Assembly (NCBI GenBank): GCA_013416795.1
Contig: RQSC01001015.1
Span: 1-34,912 of the forward strand
Length of the DNA stretch: 34,912 nt
DNA from: Prasinococcaceae sp. CCMP 1430
Lineage: Eukaryota > Prasinodermophyta > Palmophyllophyceae > Prasinococcales > Prasinococcaceae
Reading direction: 5' to 3'
Part shown: positions 8,975-18,863 of the stretch, piece by piece
How positions within the stretch are numbered: position 1 is the first letter of the stretch
Layout: every line of letters starts with the position of its first letter
Position numbers and translations under genes: made by a program
The notes under the pieces: model-generated
Told to the model about the DNA's origin: nothing
What the model saw: only the letters and a program-made list of their open reading frames with translations
Databases searched by the model: none

Positions 8975-10066
8975 AGGGTTGAACGCGTCAGTGCCAGGGT
9001 CGACCGTCGCCACCGCAAAGCTCCGACGCGCCCGCGCCCGCGTCCAACCCCTCCAACCCCGCCCGAAGTCACCGTGCCCGAAGAGTACGGGGGGCTGGGT
9101 CTGGGCTACCTCGAGCACTGCGTGGCCATGGAGGAGCTGAGCCGCGCGTCCGGGTCGGTTGCGCTGTCGTACGGCGCGCACTCAAATCTATGCATAAACC
9201 AGATCGTGCGCAACGGCAGCGCCGAGCAGAAGCGCCGTTTCCTGCCGCGCCTGCTCACCGGCGAGGCCGTGGGCGCGCTCTCAATGTCCGAGCCCAACGC
9301 CGGCAGCGACGTGGTGGGCATGAAGGCGACCGCCATTCGCAAGGGGGACCACTACGTCCTCAACGGCACCAAAATGTGGTGCACGAACGGCCCGACCGCG
9401 GAGACCGTGGTGCTCTACGCCAAGACCGACCCGAGCGAGAAGACCAAGGGGATTACTGCATTCATTGTCGACGTTCCGAACACGCCGGGCTTCCAGACTG
9501 CTCAGAAGCTCGACAAGATGGGCATGCGGGGGTCGGATACGTGCGAACTCGTGCTCGAGGATGCCATCGTGCCGGTGGAGAACAGGCTCGGCGAGGAGGG
9601 CCAGGGCGTGTATGTTCTCATGAGCGGCCTCGATCTGGAGCGTGTGGTGCTCTCGGCAGGGCCCGTGGGCATAATGCAGGCGTGCATGGACGTGGTGCTG
9701 CCCTACATGCACGAGCGGTCGCAGTTCGGCCAGCCCATTGGCAGCTTCCAGCTCATGCAGGGAAAGGTCGCGGACATGTACACGTCGCTCGCGGCCGCGC
9801 GTGCGCTCGTCTACCAGGCGGCCAGGGCGTGCGACGCCGGCACGCGCGACAAGGCCGATTGTGCCGCAGCCATCTTGTTCGCCTCGGACATGGCATCCAA
9901 CGTTGCGCTCGAAGCTGTCCAGGCTCTCGGCGGCAACGGGTACACCAGGGACTACCCGGTGGAGCGCTACCTGCGCGACGCCAAGCTCTATAGCATCGGA
10001 GCCGGCACCAATGAGATCCGCCGCATGCTGATCGGCAGGGCGCTCATTGACGAGGCAACGCGCTGA
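8212..10066 (+). CDS. IVD: Isovaleryl-CoA dehydrogenase, mitochondrial
   Basis: FAD acyl-CoA dehydrogenase of leucine breakdown, oxidising isovaleryl-CoA to 3-methylcrotonyl-CoA and passing electrons to ETF. Exons 8212-8860 and 9069-10066 join inside an ATC codon to give [19 protein letters not shown], the expected sequence. [35 protein letters not shown] and [14 protein letters not shown] (the Glu in GLDLE is the IVD catalytic base) are diagnostic of IVD rather than other dehydrogenases. Ends with [15 protein letters not shown]. The ATG at 8212 gives an Arg-rich N-terminus that looks like a mitochondrial presequence, but about 165 residues precede the catalytic fold, far more than usual, so an extra intron in 8300-8620 is possible. 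The intron carries a 51-base poly-C run. Confidence 0.92.
8861..9068 (+). other. IVD intron containing a decoy poly-C/CAG site
   Basis: GTGCGT donor at 8861, AAG acceptor ending at 9068, phase 1. A poly-C run at 8924-8974 ends in CAG at 8974-8976. Splicing there would insert 92 nt and shift the frame, so the downstream AAG is the functional site by homology. Confidence 0.8.
8924..8974 (+). repeat. Poly-C homopolymer, 51 bases
   Basis: Uninterrupted C run within the IVD intron, followed by AGGG. Its exact length is sensitive to sequencing error. Confidence 0.95.
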
Positions 10067-10332
10067 TTAAGATAGATGTGGCTGGTCCATTTTTTTCTCT
10101 CTCCGGACGGCTGTCGACGGTCAGCAGTCGACATGCCCGACACCATCGCCTGGCGAGCCGCGGTGCCAGCTTTGCGCACGCAAGAACCCGCGCACGCGAC
10201 GTGCCGAGGTGCAGCGATGTCTCCTGCCAGTGCCCACGCGGGCGCGGCACGTTTCACTTATTATTATCGATGGTCATCGCTGGGACGGGCGTCTAGTCCG
10301 CGCCGCCGGGCGTGCGCGCGAGCGCGGCGCGG
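10067..10332. other. Convergent intergenic region IVD / LysM gene
   Basis: The 3' flanks of two converging genes, with T-rich tract near 10090-10100 and TTATTATTA near 10258-10266. No gene or strong structure seen. Confidence 0.4.
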
Positions 10333-11313
10333 TCAGTCGCCCTTCTTCCCGCCGCGGTAGTGCGTCCGTCGCATCTCCACATGCCCGCGACTCGCGTCTT
10401 CGAGGCTGGAACTACTGTCTGTGCGTCCACCGAGGCCAAACAGGCGTCCCATGGCGCCCTTCACGCTCGTGCCGCCGCCGCGGCCGCCGCCAGCGAGGAG
10501 GGGGGCGCGCGGCGGCAGTTGCGTGCGCGCCGCCCCCCTCTCATGGACCGCGCGATCGCCGGTTTCCCAGTCGTCGAAGTTTCCCCACCCGCCGCCACCA
10601 CCCCGCCCACCCCCACTGTGCCCTCCTGCCTCGCTGCCACTGTCCCGGTCGCTGCCGTAGGCACGCCGGCGCCTCCCTCCGCCGTCGTCGCTGCTGCGCC
10701 CGCCGGCGGACGCGGCCGAGTATTCCCCACCGCTGTGCACTATGCGGCCATCAGTCCGCAGCATCGTCGCTGTGGGCTCCATGTGCTGCATTTTGTCAGC
10801 GAGCCTCTCGACCACCAGTATGTCCTCGTCCTGGAAGCTCGGCCCGGCCGGCCGCGCGCGCGCGGCGCGCGCGACCGCTGACGCCGCAGCCATCTCGCTA
10901 GGGTTGGTGGACGCTGAGCCATAGTCGGCGCTGACGCCCGCACCCGCGAGCTCGCGCATGACGCGCGACCGTGGCCCGGCTCCCGCAGCAGCGCGCGCTG
11001 CGAGCGCCGCCTCGTCCCCATCGAGCGTCCCGCCGCCGTAGAGCTCGCCCGCGCGCGCCTTCCCCGTGGCTTCCGCCCGCTTTGCGTTCGCCTTCTCGGC
11101 GTCCTCGACCGCTGCGGCCTCCCTGCCCCCGAGGTTGGCGTACGTCTCGGCGGAGACCGGGATCTTGAGCGTGCGGCGCGCGTGCATGGACTGCTCCGAG
11201 AACAGCTTGTTCGCGCGCTTGATGTCCGCCGCCGTCGTGCTGTACTTGACCGCGAGGAACGCGAGCGTGTCTGTGCGCGTCACGACGTGCTCGACGATTC
11301 GGCCATCCGCCAT
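10333..11313 (-). CDS. LysM-domain protein, LYSMD1/2-like
   Basis: A 326-residue protein from MADGRIVEH at 11313. The open frame reaches 11523, but that extension includes a Phe run read from a poly-A tract in the probable 5' UTR, so it was rejected. One LysM domain lies at residues 6-52, with HVVTRTDTLAFLAVKYSTT, IKRANKLF and a final TLKIPV. This single intracellular N-terminal LysM is the pattern of eukaryotic LYSMD1/LYSMD2 proteins, whose function is poorly known, rather than of secreted chitin receptors. No signal peptide or membrane segment is seen. A conserved-looking stretch FQDEDILVVERLADKM follows mid-protein. The rest is Gly/Ser/Arg-rich and disordered, ending HYRGGKKGD. Divergent from QTRT2, convergent with IVD. 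Confidence 0.78.
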   Translation of the reverse strand: MADGRIVEHVVTRTDTLAFLAVKYSTTAADIKRANKLFSEQSMHARRTLKIPVSAETYANLGGREAAAVEDAEKANAKRAEATGKARAGELYGGGTLDGDEAALAARAAAGAGPRSRVMRELAGAGVSADYGSASTNPSEMAAASAVARAARARPAGPSFQDEDILVVERLADKMQHMEPTATMLRTDGRIVHSGGEYSAASAGGRSSDDGGGRRRRAYGSDRDSGSEAGGHSGGGRGGGGGWGNFDDWETGDRAVHERGAARTQLPPRAPLLAGGGRGGGTSVKGAMGRLFGLGGRTDSSSSLEDASRGHVEMRRTHYRGGKKGD

Positions 11314-11886
11314 GGCGGCGGCCGCGCGGCGCGGCGCGCGCGGCGACCGGCCCGACGCCCCGCGAACGGGAGCACCGCGCGCCCCGCGCGCCCTCTGACC
11401 AGCGCCCGGCCGGCCTCGCACCGCGCGCCCATCAACAGCCCACACATCTGACCAGTCCATGCACGCGCTGGGAAAAAAAAAAAAGAACGAGAAAGAACCA
11501 CGATCCAGAGAATACATCGACATTTCGCGCGTGGTGCCGCGCGAACCGGAGGGAGAGGGGCGCGCCCAAGTGCGGGAAAATCATCCAGGATGGCGCGCGC
11601 GGCGTGGATCGCATCTAACCCTGACCGTAATACAACCAACCCCAACCGCTGGCCCTAATGCGGTATGACCTGGCGGTGCTTTTTGACCTGCGGCGAGGCG
11701 CGGCGGCTGCGCCACTGTGTGCGCGCTCGCCTCCCCCCTCCCCCTCCCCCCCCGCAGCCTGGCCGGCCGAGCGCGCTCGGCCGGCGGCGCCAGAGATAAG
11801 CGCGCGTCCTCCGAAGAGGTCTTGGGTGAGAGGAGGGGACAGGGTGGAGTGCGGGCGGGGGGAAAAGAGGGCGGTCGCCGGCGACG
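11314..11886. promoter_or_regulatory. Divergent region between LysM gene and QTRT2
   Basis: Contains a 12-base A run at 11471-11482, a lower-GC segment at 11600-11670 with TAACCCTGACC and CCCTAATGC words that resemble degenerate telomeric repeats, and CT-rich sequence at 11730-11758. No ORF of its own is supported. Confidence 0.4.
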
Positions 11887-13188
11887 ATGAGCGCGGCGGC
11901 GGCGGCGGTGGCGCACTTCAGCTTCACGCTGCTCGAGTCGGGCGGCGCGTCCGGCGCCGCGGGCGCGGCGGGCGCGCTCGCGCCGCGGCTCGGCCTCCTG
12001 CGTCACGCGGCGGGCGCGCCACCGACGCCCACGCCCGCATGCCTGCTCTACAGTCGAAAGGGCGCGCCAGTGTGCCACACGCCGGACCTGCTGCCGCCGG
12101 CGGGGGAAGCGCCGCTGCAGCTCAACGCTGGGGACTTTCTCGAGAAGCCGAGCACCTCGGTGGTGGCGAAGGTCGCGGCGCGCGGCGCGCGCGAGTGGGC
12201 GGCAATCGACGCCGATCGCCTCATCACGCTGGCGCCCCGCGATGCCGCCGCGCCGGCGCCGCCCGCCGGAGCCAACGACAAGCACCTCATCTACTCGACG
12301 ATCAATGGTCACCATCGGGTCAACACTGATGCGTATCTCAACATCGCGAAGGCGGTGCAGCCCGACGTCCTGGTGGCGATGGCCGACGAGCAGCCACCCA
12401 CGGCATCGGAGGGCCGCGCGAGGGCTGCTGTCTTCCGCACGCTCAAACAGTTAGACTCGTTGCTTGGCGCCGGCGTCGCCGACGCTGCGCGCGCCGTCTT
12501 CGGCAACGTGCAGGGAGCAGCGCACGAGGTGGAGAGGAAACGCTCGGCCGAGGAGACGGCCAAACGCCCCGTCGACGGGTTTTTCATCGGCGGTTTTGGC
12601 CTCGGCGAGCCTCCCGCGGAGCGTCATGCGCTGCTGCACGCGGCGCTCGAGCCGCTGCCAGCCGAAAAGCCGCGCTACCTCGCCGGTGTGGGCTCGCCGC
12701 TCGAGATTCTTGAAGCTGTGGCCCTGGGGGTGGACATGTTCGACTCGGCGTACCCGCATGAAATGGCCTGCCAAGGGTATGCACTAGATCTGCCGACGAG
12801 CCTTCCCGAAAAGAACGATGCGGCCGCCGGTGTGAACGGCGGAGAGGACGGCAAAGAGGCTGCCGAGGCTGCGGCGGCTGGCGAGCTCCCAGGGAAGCTC
12901 AACCTGCGCTCGCGCGCGTACAGCCGCGACGCCCGCCCGCTGGTGAGCGGCTGCACGTGCGCGTGCTGCTCCGCGCACACGCGCGCATACATGCACCACA
13001 TCTTGCAGTGCCATGAGCTCGCGGGCGAGGTGCTGCTCAACGTGCACAACGCAGCCAACTTTGCCGCCTTCTTGGGCGCCGTGCGCGAGGCGATCGCTGC
13101 GGGCAGGTTCGAGGAGTTCGCAGAGTACACGCGGCGCAGGTTGCATGGCGACGACTTGTGCGCGGAGCGGGTGCAGCTCCCGAGCTGA
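11887..13188 (+). CDS. QTRT2: Queuine tRNA-ribosyltransferase accessory subunit 2
   Basis: Partner of the catalytic TGT subunit (QTRT1) that exchanges guanine-34 for queuine in GUN-anticodon tRNAs. The 433-residue product starts at the ATG at 11887. The TGT barrel is recognisable from GEAPLQLNAGDFLEK through KPRYLAGVGSPLEILEAVALGVDMFDSAYP. The zinc site near the C-terminus is CTCACC followed by HTRAYMHHIL and LNVHN. The substrate motif DSGGF of catalytic subunits is absent, which places it with the accessory subunit. An Asp stands at MFDS where catalytic TGTs have the nucleophile and, from memory, the human accessory subunit does not. An Ala/Glu-rich insert is present at residues about 305-335. 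Single exon. Queuosine enzymes in eukaryotes act at mitochondria or in the cytosol on salvaged queuine. Confidence 0.88.
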   Translation: MSAAAAAVAHFSFTLLESGGASGAAGAAGALAPRLGLLRHAAGAPPTPTPACLLYSRKGAPVCHTPDLLPPAGEAPLQLNAGDFLEKPSTSVVAKVAARGAREWAAIDADRLITLAPRDAAAPAPPAGANDKHLIYSTINGHHRVNTDAYLNIAKAVQPDVLVAMADEQPPTASEGRARAAVFRTLKQLDSLLGAGVADAARAVFGNVQGAAHEVERKRSAEETAKRPVDGFFIGGFGLGEPPAERHALLHAALEPLPAEKPRYLAGVGSPLEILEAVALGVDMFDSAYPHEMACQGYALDLPTSLPEKNDAAAGVNGGEDGKEAAEAAAAGELPGKLNLRSRAYSRDARPLVSGCTCACCSAHTRAYMHHILQCHELAGEVLLNVHNAANFAAFLGAVREAIAAGRFEEFAEYTRRRLHGDDLCAERVQLPS

Positions 13189-13291
13189 CGGAAAAAAGTA
13201 ATGCGTAATGACAAAATTTCAATTGCATGCGTGTGCACAGCAGCAGCGAGTGGTGCGCCTCTCCTGCTCTCCGGCTCTTGAGCTTCCGAGG

Positions 13292-15128
13292 TCAGTGTAC
13301 CGGCGCGGGTGCCTCGGGTGGTGTGGCAGCGTTGGGCGTGGCTGGGTTCGCGAGAGGCGGCGTGAACACAGCATCAGGGTCAAACGTCGAAGCCACGTCT
13401 GCATACGCGGCTGCTATGGCCCCCACCGTGGTTGCTGCTGTCCCTCCACCATCGCCCTTCCCTGGAAGACCCTCCCCACCTCCCTGCACGCGGGTGGCCA
13501 TGCGGCCCCAAAAGCTCGCCTGAGCGAGCTCGCACATCGAACCGTCCGCGTCCACGCTCGTGCGCACGAATGCCGCTTGGGGTGGGTTCTTCGGATACGA
13601 GCCGGATACCATCAACCGAAGAGTTGGCATGCCCGGGTGTACGTTTCGAGTGCCCGCACCATCGTGCGCCGCAGCTGAGCGCGCAGGGGCTATTTCAACG
13701 CGGGCGGCCACCCAGGGAAGGGCACCTGCACCTGGTACACTCGTGTCCACGCCCACCACGACGACCTCGCCAGCCGGACCTGACTTCAGTGCCGCCACCT
13801 CTTTTTGAAGGGCAGCCATGGCCTCTTCGACCCCGGCAGCGCTCCTCGCCAGAGGAGATGAGCCTTCGGTGCCCGACCCATCCTCTGGCGGCGCCCCTGA
13901 TGTGACCGCAGGAGCTTGCTCCTCGGCCCCGGCGTCGTCACCCGCAGCAGCGTTTCGCCGCGCACCGGCTGCCCAGGGCCGCGCGGTCGGGAAGCCCCTG
14001 CCTCGTTTCACGAGACTGCCACTTGTGGGCACCAGAGCGCGGACGTCCTGAGCCACCGCCTGCAGCACACCTGGAGCACTGCGCGCCGCTGCGATCACTG
14101 AGCTGCTCAGGGCCTTGTACGCCCGGTCGGTTTCAGTCTCGGCCGGCTCCGCGAGTTGCTGACGGTGGTTCTCCAGCACTGCTTGCTGCTGTGTGGCCGG
14201 CAGCTGCGCTGGCTCTAGCAGGGGCGGTGGGGGCACTAGCATCGTAGTATCAGGCAGGGATGGCGAGCCCTCCGATGCTGGCTTCGAGTCTCTGCCGCCT
14301 TTCGTCGCTGGCTTCCTCCTGCCAGAGCTCTTCTTCTTGGCCTCGAGCTTCTGGAGCTTCTTCGCCTGCTCCTCGGCTGCTGCCTGCTTTGCTTCTGCCT
14401 CGGCCTTGCGCTGGGCGGCGGACTTCTTCGCGCCAGAGCGCGAGCGCTTTTTGGTTGGCGCCTTGGCAGCTGTTGCGTCCGCCTTCGCCTGCTGCTGTTT
14501 CTGCGCCTGCACCTGCAGCGCCTGGTGCTGAGCCTGCAAGAGTTGCGCTTGTGCCTGCTGCTGGATCGCGTTCACGGCGACCCCTGGCGCGTGTGCCTGC
14601 ATGTGCATGCTCGGTAACCTTTGCTGATGTTGCTGCTGCAGCTGCTGCTGCTGCTGCAGCAGCTGCTGCTGCTGCAGCTGCTTCTGCTTCAATCGCTCTT
14701 TCTGCTTGCGCGCTTCGTCAATGAGCAAGGCGAGTTTGTGATCGTACTTGTCCGCCTCAAATCGAGCAACAGTGAGGCCCTTCTCCGCGATGACGTTGAT
14801 GGGTGCCTCGAAAAAGTTCAAGAACTCAAGGATGCGTCTGTGCTGCTTTATCATGTCCCCGGCGGACGCTGCGACTGCCGGATTGCCCTGCAACGAGGCC
14901 AGCTTCAGCTCGAAGATCTTGCGGGCGTCGGTGAACTGCGTCGCCCATTTCTCGCGCCGGCTTTGCAGCCACAGGTACGCCGCACGTGTTTCCTCCGAAA
15001 AATCCACCATTGCCCTTTGTCGCTGCATGAGCTGGTTCCCAAAATGCGCATCCGTATACACTCGCTGTTGCTGCTGCTGCCGCCGTTGCTGCTGATACGG
15101 CTGCTGCTGCTGCTGCTGCTGTTGCTGC

Positions 15129-15174
<46 letters not shown>

Positions 15175-15542
15175 ACCGCTGCTGCTGAGCGTGCGCATAT
15201 TGCTGTTGGTGCTGCTGGTGCGGGTGCTGGCCCGGGTGTTGCTGCTGGAGGTGCTGCTGCTGCGGCTTCGGTTGCGAGCCAAATATTCCCTCCATCAACC
15301 CCCCTCCTCCATCAGCGCCGGGCTCGCCGAAGAACCCAGGCTCGAGCATTGCCGCCGCCATGTCCTCGAAGCCGACGGTGGACTCGGCGAAAGCGTTGCC
15401 CGGACCCTCCAACTTGGCGCCCGTGGCGACTCCGTGCGCCTGCAAATGTGGCTGCTGCTGCTGCGATTGCTGCGGCTGCAAATGCGGCTGTTGCGCAATG
15501 CCCCAGCTATGGGTGCTTGGCTGGCGTGTCAGCGAGTGCTGC

Positions 15543-15585
<43 letters not shown>

Positions 15586-16096
15586 GCGAGACCATCTGCG
15601 GGTGTTGCTGTCCGGCTGGCTGCTGCTGCGGCTGGCTGTGCTGCTGCTGCGGGAATCCCTGTGATACTGGGACGAACTGCGCCGGTGCATCCGTGTATGC
15701 ACGCGCGTCCGTCGCCGCGTAGGTCTGCTGCACGTACTGCTGCTGCTGCTGCTGTTGTGGTTGCTGGAAGTATTGCTGCTGTTGGGGTGGGCGCTGCGCG
15801 CTCTGCAGGGCTTGCTGCTGCGCCTCCTGCCGAGCCTGGGCGTGCTTCTGCTGGTGGGCCTGCACCGACGCCAGCTTGGAGTACAGCTCCTGCTGATATC
15901 TGTTCAGGTCGGTGCCTTGCTTGGTGCTGTGCTTCGAAAAGGCTCTCGCCTCGAGCTTGCGCGTTGCATCCTGGAGCGCTTGCTTGTCAACCGCGCGCCC
16001 CTGCTTGGCGGTGAGGTCATGCAGGGAGGTATATATGTGGTTCAACATGCGATGCCGGAGCTCACGCACAGGGTCGTGCGACCCGACGCCGGCCAT
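13292..16096 (-). CDS. MED15: Mediator complex tail subunit MED15, poly-Q rich
   Basis: A 934-residue nuclear coactivator starting at the ATG at 16096. Residues about 8-80 form a KIX domain (ELRHRMLNHIYTSL, ATRKLEARAFSKHSTK, NRYQQELYSKL), which binds activation domains. Long Gln tracts follow, encoded by CAG/CAA (CTG/TTG on the given strand) at about 15537-15585 and 15095-15175. A helical block FSEETRAAYLWLQSRREKWATQF and IKQHRRILEFLNFFEAPINVI comes next, then a second Gln tract (14620-14690) and a Lys-rich region with KKRSRSGAKKSAA. The C-terminal Mediator-association domain is visible as TLRLMVSGSYPKNPPQAAF. No intron is needed. Convergent with QTRT2 across 103 bp and divergent from the Toc34-like gene. 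Confidence 0.82.
15095..15175. repeat. CAG/CTG trinucleotide tract (poly-Gln of MED15)
   Basis: CTG runs with occasional TTG interruptions, coding Gln on the minus strand. Related shorter tracts lie at 14620-14690 and 15537-15585. Confidence 0.9.
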
Positions 16097-16248
16097 CGCT
16101 CCCGGCGTCGTCTCTCTCGCCGACTCACGTGCGACGGGCGCGCGCCGCCAAACCCGCCCCCTGCACCCGCCTTACCCGCGCCGGCGCCCCCCCTGCGCTT
16201 CGCTCGGCGGCGCGGGGCGACGCCGCGCGCGCCGCCGAGCTTCCCCCT

Positions 16249-16271
16249 CCCCCCCCCCCCCCCCCCCCCCN
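16249..16271 (+). repeat. Poly-C run ending in an unresolved base (N)
   Basis: Twenty-two C followed by the only N in the window at 16271, then GGAG. By analogy with the two other poly-C runs, which end CAG, the N may be A and form a 3' splice site. It may instead hide a collapsed or missing stretch. Confidence 0.8.
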
Positions 16272-17718
16272 GGAGTCCGAGGGGGAGTCGGTCGCGGCGT
16301 CGTGGGCGGGCCTCGCGGCGATGCCCGCGGCCACGCAGGCGGCGCTGCTCGCGACCGTGCGCGAGATGCAGGCCAAGGGGCGCGACAGCCTGACCGTGCT
16401 GCTGGTGGGCAAGGCCGGCATGGGCCGCTCCGCGCTGTGCAACAGCATGCTCGGCGAGCGCGTCGTCGCGGGCCCGGGCGGCGTCTTCGCGCGGGGCGCG
16501 CCGGGCGCGGGCGCGGACGCGCCGCGCTCGTACTCGCGGAGCGCGGCGGGCTTCACGCTGACCGTGATCGACACGCCGCCGCTGGTGGAGGGCGACTGCG
16601 TCGACGAGTCGGCCGTCGCGGCGCTCAGCGAGTTCGTGGGCGACCTGGAGGACGGCGTCGACGTGGTGGCGTACGTGGATCGCCTGGACAACTACCGCTG
16701 CGACGCGCGCGACCGCGAGTGCTGCCAGGCGATCACGCGCGCGTTCGGCGGGCGCGTGTGGGAGCGCACCGTGCTCGCGCTCACGCGCGGGCAGTACACG
16801 GTGCCCATGGAGGGGGTGAGCTACGACGACTACCTGGAGAAGCGCTCCGAGGCGCTCGCGGGCTGCGCGCGCGGCGCGGGCGCGCACGTCGGCGTGTGGG
16901 ACGGCTCGGTGGTGGAGCTCGCCGGCCGCGACGGCGCCAAGGTGGCGCTCCCGGCGCTGTACGTGCCTCCCGCGTACGTAGAGTGGGGCATGGATCTGTA
17001 CGACTGGCGCGAGCGCACGCGCACCGACGAGCGCGCCGATACGGGGGGGCTCGCGCACGCGACGGAGAGGCTCGCGCCAAACGCGGGCTGCGACCAGGCG
17101 GACATCCTCATCTCGTCGGAGGCGTCGGAGGTTGTCTGTGCTGGTGCCGGCGGCGTCATGCTCGCGGGCGGGGCATACAGCGCAGCTTCGGGCGAGCGCA
17201 TAGAGCTCTGTGCCGCAGTCGCGGGCGTTGCCGGCGAGCGCGTGCGGGTGGAGGCCACGCTCCGCACGGTGGAGGCGGACGCGGGGGCGGGGCGTCTCGA
17301 GCTTGCTGGGGGCAAGGTGCGCATTGAGAAGAGGCGCGCCGACGCGGCGGCTGAGACCATCAACAGCGTGCCCGACTGCTCAGGCATCAAGGCGGGTGAT
17401 GCCGACACGGTGCTCTCTTCGCAGTGGGAGTGCGTCGACGGCGCCCTCCTGGCGGCCGGCGAGGCACGAGCGACAGACGCGGGGGATGGCCAAGGCGCGC
17501 TCGAGTCGGCTCTGGCCGCCGTGGCGGAACGGGAGGCCGATCTGAAGCTCCCGAGTGGCGCCTTCATGTGCCTGGGTGACATGCGCGCAGCTGTGGGGTG
17601 GCTGTCGAGGGACGGCGAGTCGCTCGTCGTCGCGCGCTGGGACTTCGAGGCGGCAGCGGACGGGGCCGTCGAGCCGAGCAGCGTCGCGCTGGCGGAGGCA
17701 CGCCTCGTGGCAGCCTAG
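16272..17718 (+). CDS. Toc34-like plastid import GTPase with degenerate GTP-binding motifs
   Basis: Related to Toc34/Toc159 receptor GTPases of the outer plastid envelope. From the ATG at 16321 it is 465 residues, but similarity starts earlier (SWAGLAAMPAATQ resembles the Toc34 N-terminus), so an upstream exon probably exists. No ATG lies between it and MED15. The G domain has GERVV, AGFTLTVIDTPP, VDRLDNYRCD, WERTVLALTRGQ and YDDYLEKRSEAL, all Toc34 signatures. The P-loop reads GKAGMGRS, with Arg36 for the invariant Lys (codon 16426-16428), and G3 reads DTPP, with Pro87 for the Gly of DxxG. Arg121 and Arg126, matching the dimer-interface arginines of pea Toc34, are kept. Residues about 240-465 are unrecognised, have no clear membrane anchor, and include LGDMRAAVGWLSRDGES. 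Nucleotide-binding loss is inferred. Confidence 0.8.
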
Positions 17719-17986
17719 CCCGTGACCGCGCGCGGCTCAGGCAGGGCGTCGGGTGACGTGCACAGCGGTTGAAAATGGCACACCAATGGGTGTTCAAATG
17801 TTCATTTGTCAACCAAAATCACCGCATGCTGTCGCGCCACGCCGTGGCCGATCGCATGTCACATACACGTCGCCTGAGCGCGGGCTGCTGATGCTGCTGC
17901 GCGCGTCGAGGCGCTTGGCGCCACGTGGCGCCACGATACCCGCCGGGATGGCAGGATCGTCGCGGCCGTCGTCAGCCCGGCGCCGC
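17719..17986. other. Convergent region Toc34-like gene / CBSX-like gene
   Basis: Contains a repeated TGGCGCCACG word at about 17919-17934 and a lower-GC stretch at 17760-17830. No gene seen. Confidence 0.4.
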
Positions 17987-18863
17987 TCACTGCGCAGTCG
18001 CGAGGTCGGACTCGCTCGCGGTCTCCCTCTGCGCGTAAACCCCCTCGAAGAATTTGTAGTTGTTCAGCGTCGCCCTGAGCACGTCACCGCGCGAGAGCAC
18101 GCCCACCAGGTCTCCTGCCTCGTCCACCACGGTCACGCGGTGCAGATTCTTGCGCACGATGATGTCCGCCGCATCCTGTGGGGCGCGTGGCGCGCGCGAT
18201 TGGCGGCAACAGCGGCGTCGCGGCGGGGGTAGGTGAGGTCAGCCCGCTGCTGAGGCACGCGCGGCGCAGCGCGCGAGTCGCGGTCCGAACGCGCGCATGG
18301 AGGCGCGTTCCTGAGGGGCCAGCCGCGCGTACGCGCGCGCTCCGGGGCGCACGCACCGGAAGCTTCATGCCCTGCACCACGAGCGTCGCCTCGTGCATGA
18401 TGTCCTCCACGCGCGTGCCGGTGGACTTGGCCAGGCGCGCCTGCAGGTCGAAGTGCTGCTGCCACATGAGGTCCTTCTTGCCTTCGAAGCTGTCACAGCT
18501 TCCAAGCGGAGGGAAGAGGCCGCTGCTGCGGTCGAGCTTCCCCGGGGTGTAGTCGAGCGCGAGCAGGTCGTAGCCGCTCACCACGCCAACCACCTGCATC
18601 GTCCCAGAGCGCACGACCGGAACGCCAGAGAGCCCCTTCGCGACGAGCATCTCCAGCGCGTCAAAGACGGGATCCTCCGTGCCCACGAACGACGGCGAGC
18701 GGAACATGAGATCACCCACGAGCATGTCCTCGAGGCGACCGTCCGGCGGGCAGATCAAGTCGCCCTTCTCGTCGATGACGTCGCCCGCCATCATGCTGAT
18801 CATCGACGCGCTCTGTGAGTTGCGGTCGTCGCGCGACCGGCCGAAGCCGCTCACCGAGCACAC
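17987..18863 (-). CDS. Tandem CBS-domain protein, CBSX1/CBSX2-like
   Basis: Exons 18863-18357 and 18175-17987 (minus strand) give about 231 residues. In plants CBSX1/2 are plastid proteins that bind adenosine nucleotides and activate thioredoxins. The first CBS motif has VGDLMFRSPSFV and GVVSGYDLLALDYTPGK; YDLLALD is a CBSX hallmark. The second begins VEDIMHEATLVVQGMKLP in exon 1 and continues DAADIIVRKNLHRVTVVDEAGDLVGVLSRGDVLRATL in exon 2. The intron has a GTGCGT donor and CCACAG acceptor, is 181 bp and phase 0. The open frame begins with GTG. A possible extra 5' splice pair, GTGAGC at 18854 and ACTCACAG ending at 18813, would remove the first codons and join an upstream exon holding a transit peptide; this is not settled. 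The plastid location is inferred from the family. Confidence 0.85.
18176..18356 (-). other. Intron of the CBSX-like gene
   Basis: GTGCGT donor at 18356, CCACAG acceptor ending at 18176 on the minus strand, phase 0. Joins MKLP to DAADIIVRKN, which restores the second CBS motif. Confidence 0.85.

Noticed and set aside
8977..9068. Use of the poly-C CAG as the IVD acceptor
   Set aside because: It would insert 92 nt and break the frame. The downstream acceptor gives the exact ITVPEEYGG junction.
11314..11523. N-terminal extension of the LysM protein
   Set aside because: Its Phe run comes from a poly-A/T tract and the rest is Arg/Gly low complexity. MADGRIVEH at 11313 is the better start.
14621..15664. 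Plus-strand Leu-rich ORF
   Set aside because: Antisense of MED15 poly-Gln (CTG read as Leu), not a membrane protein.
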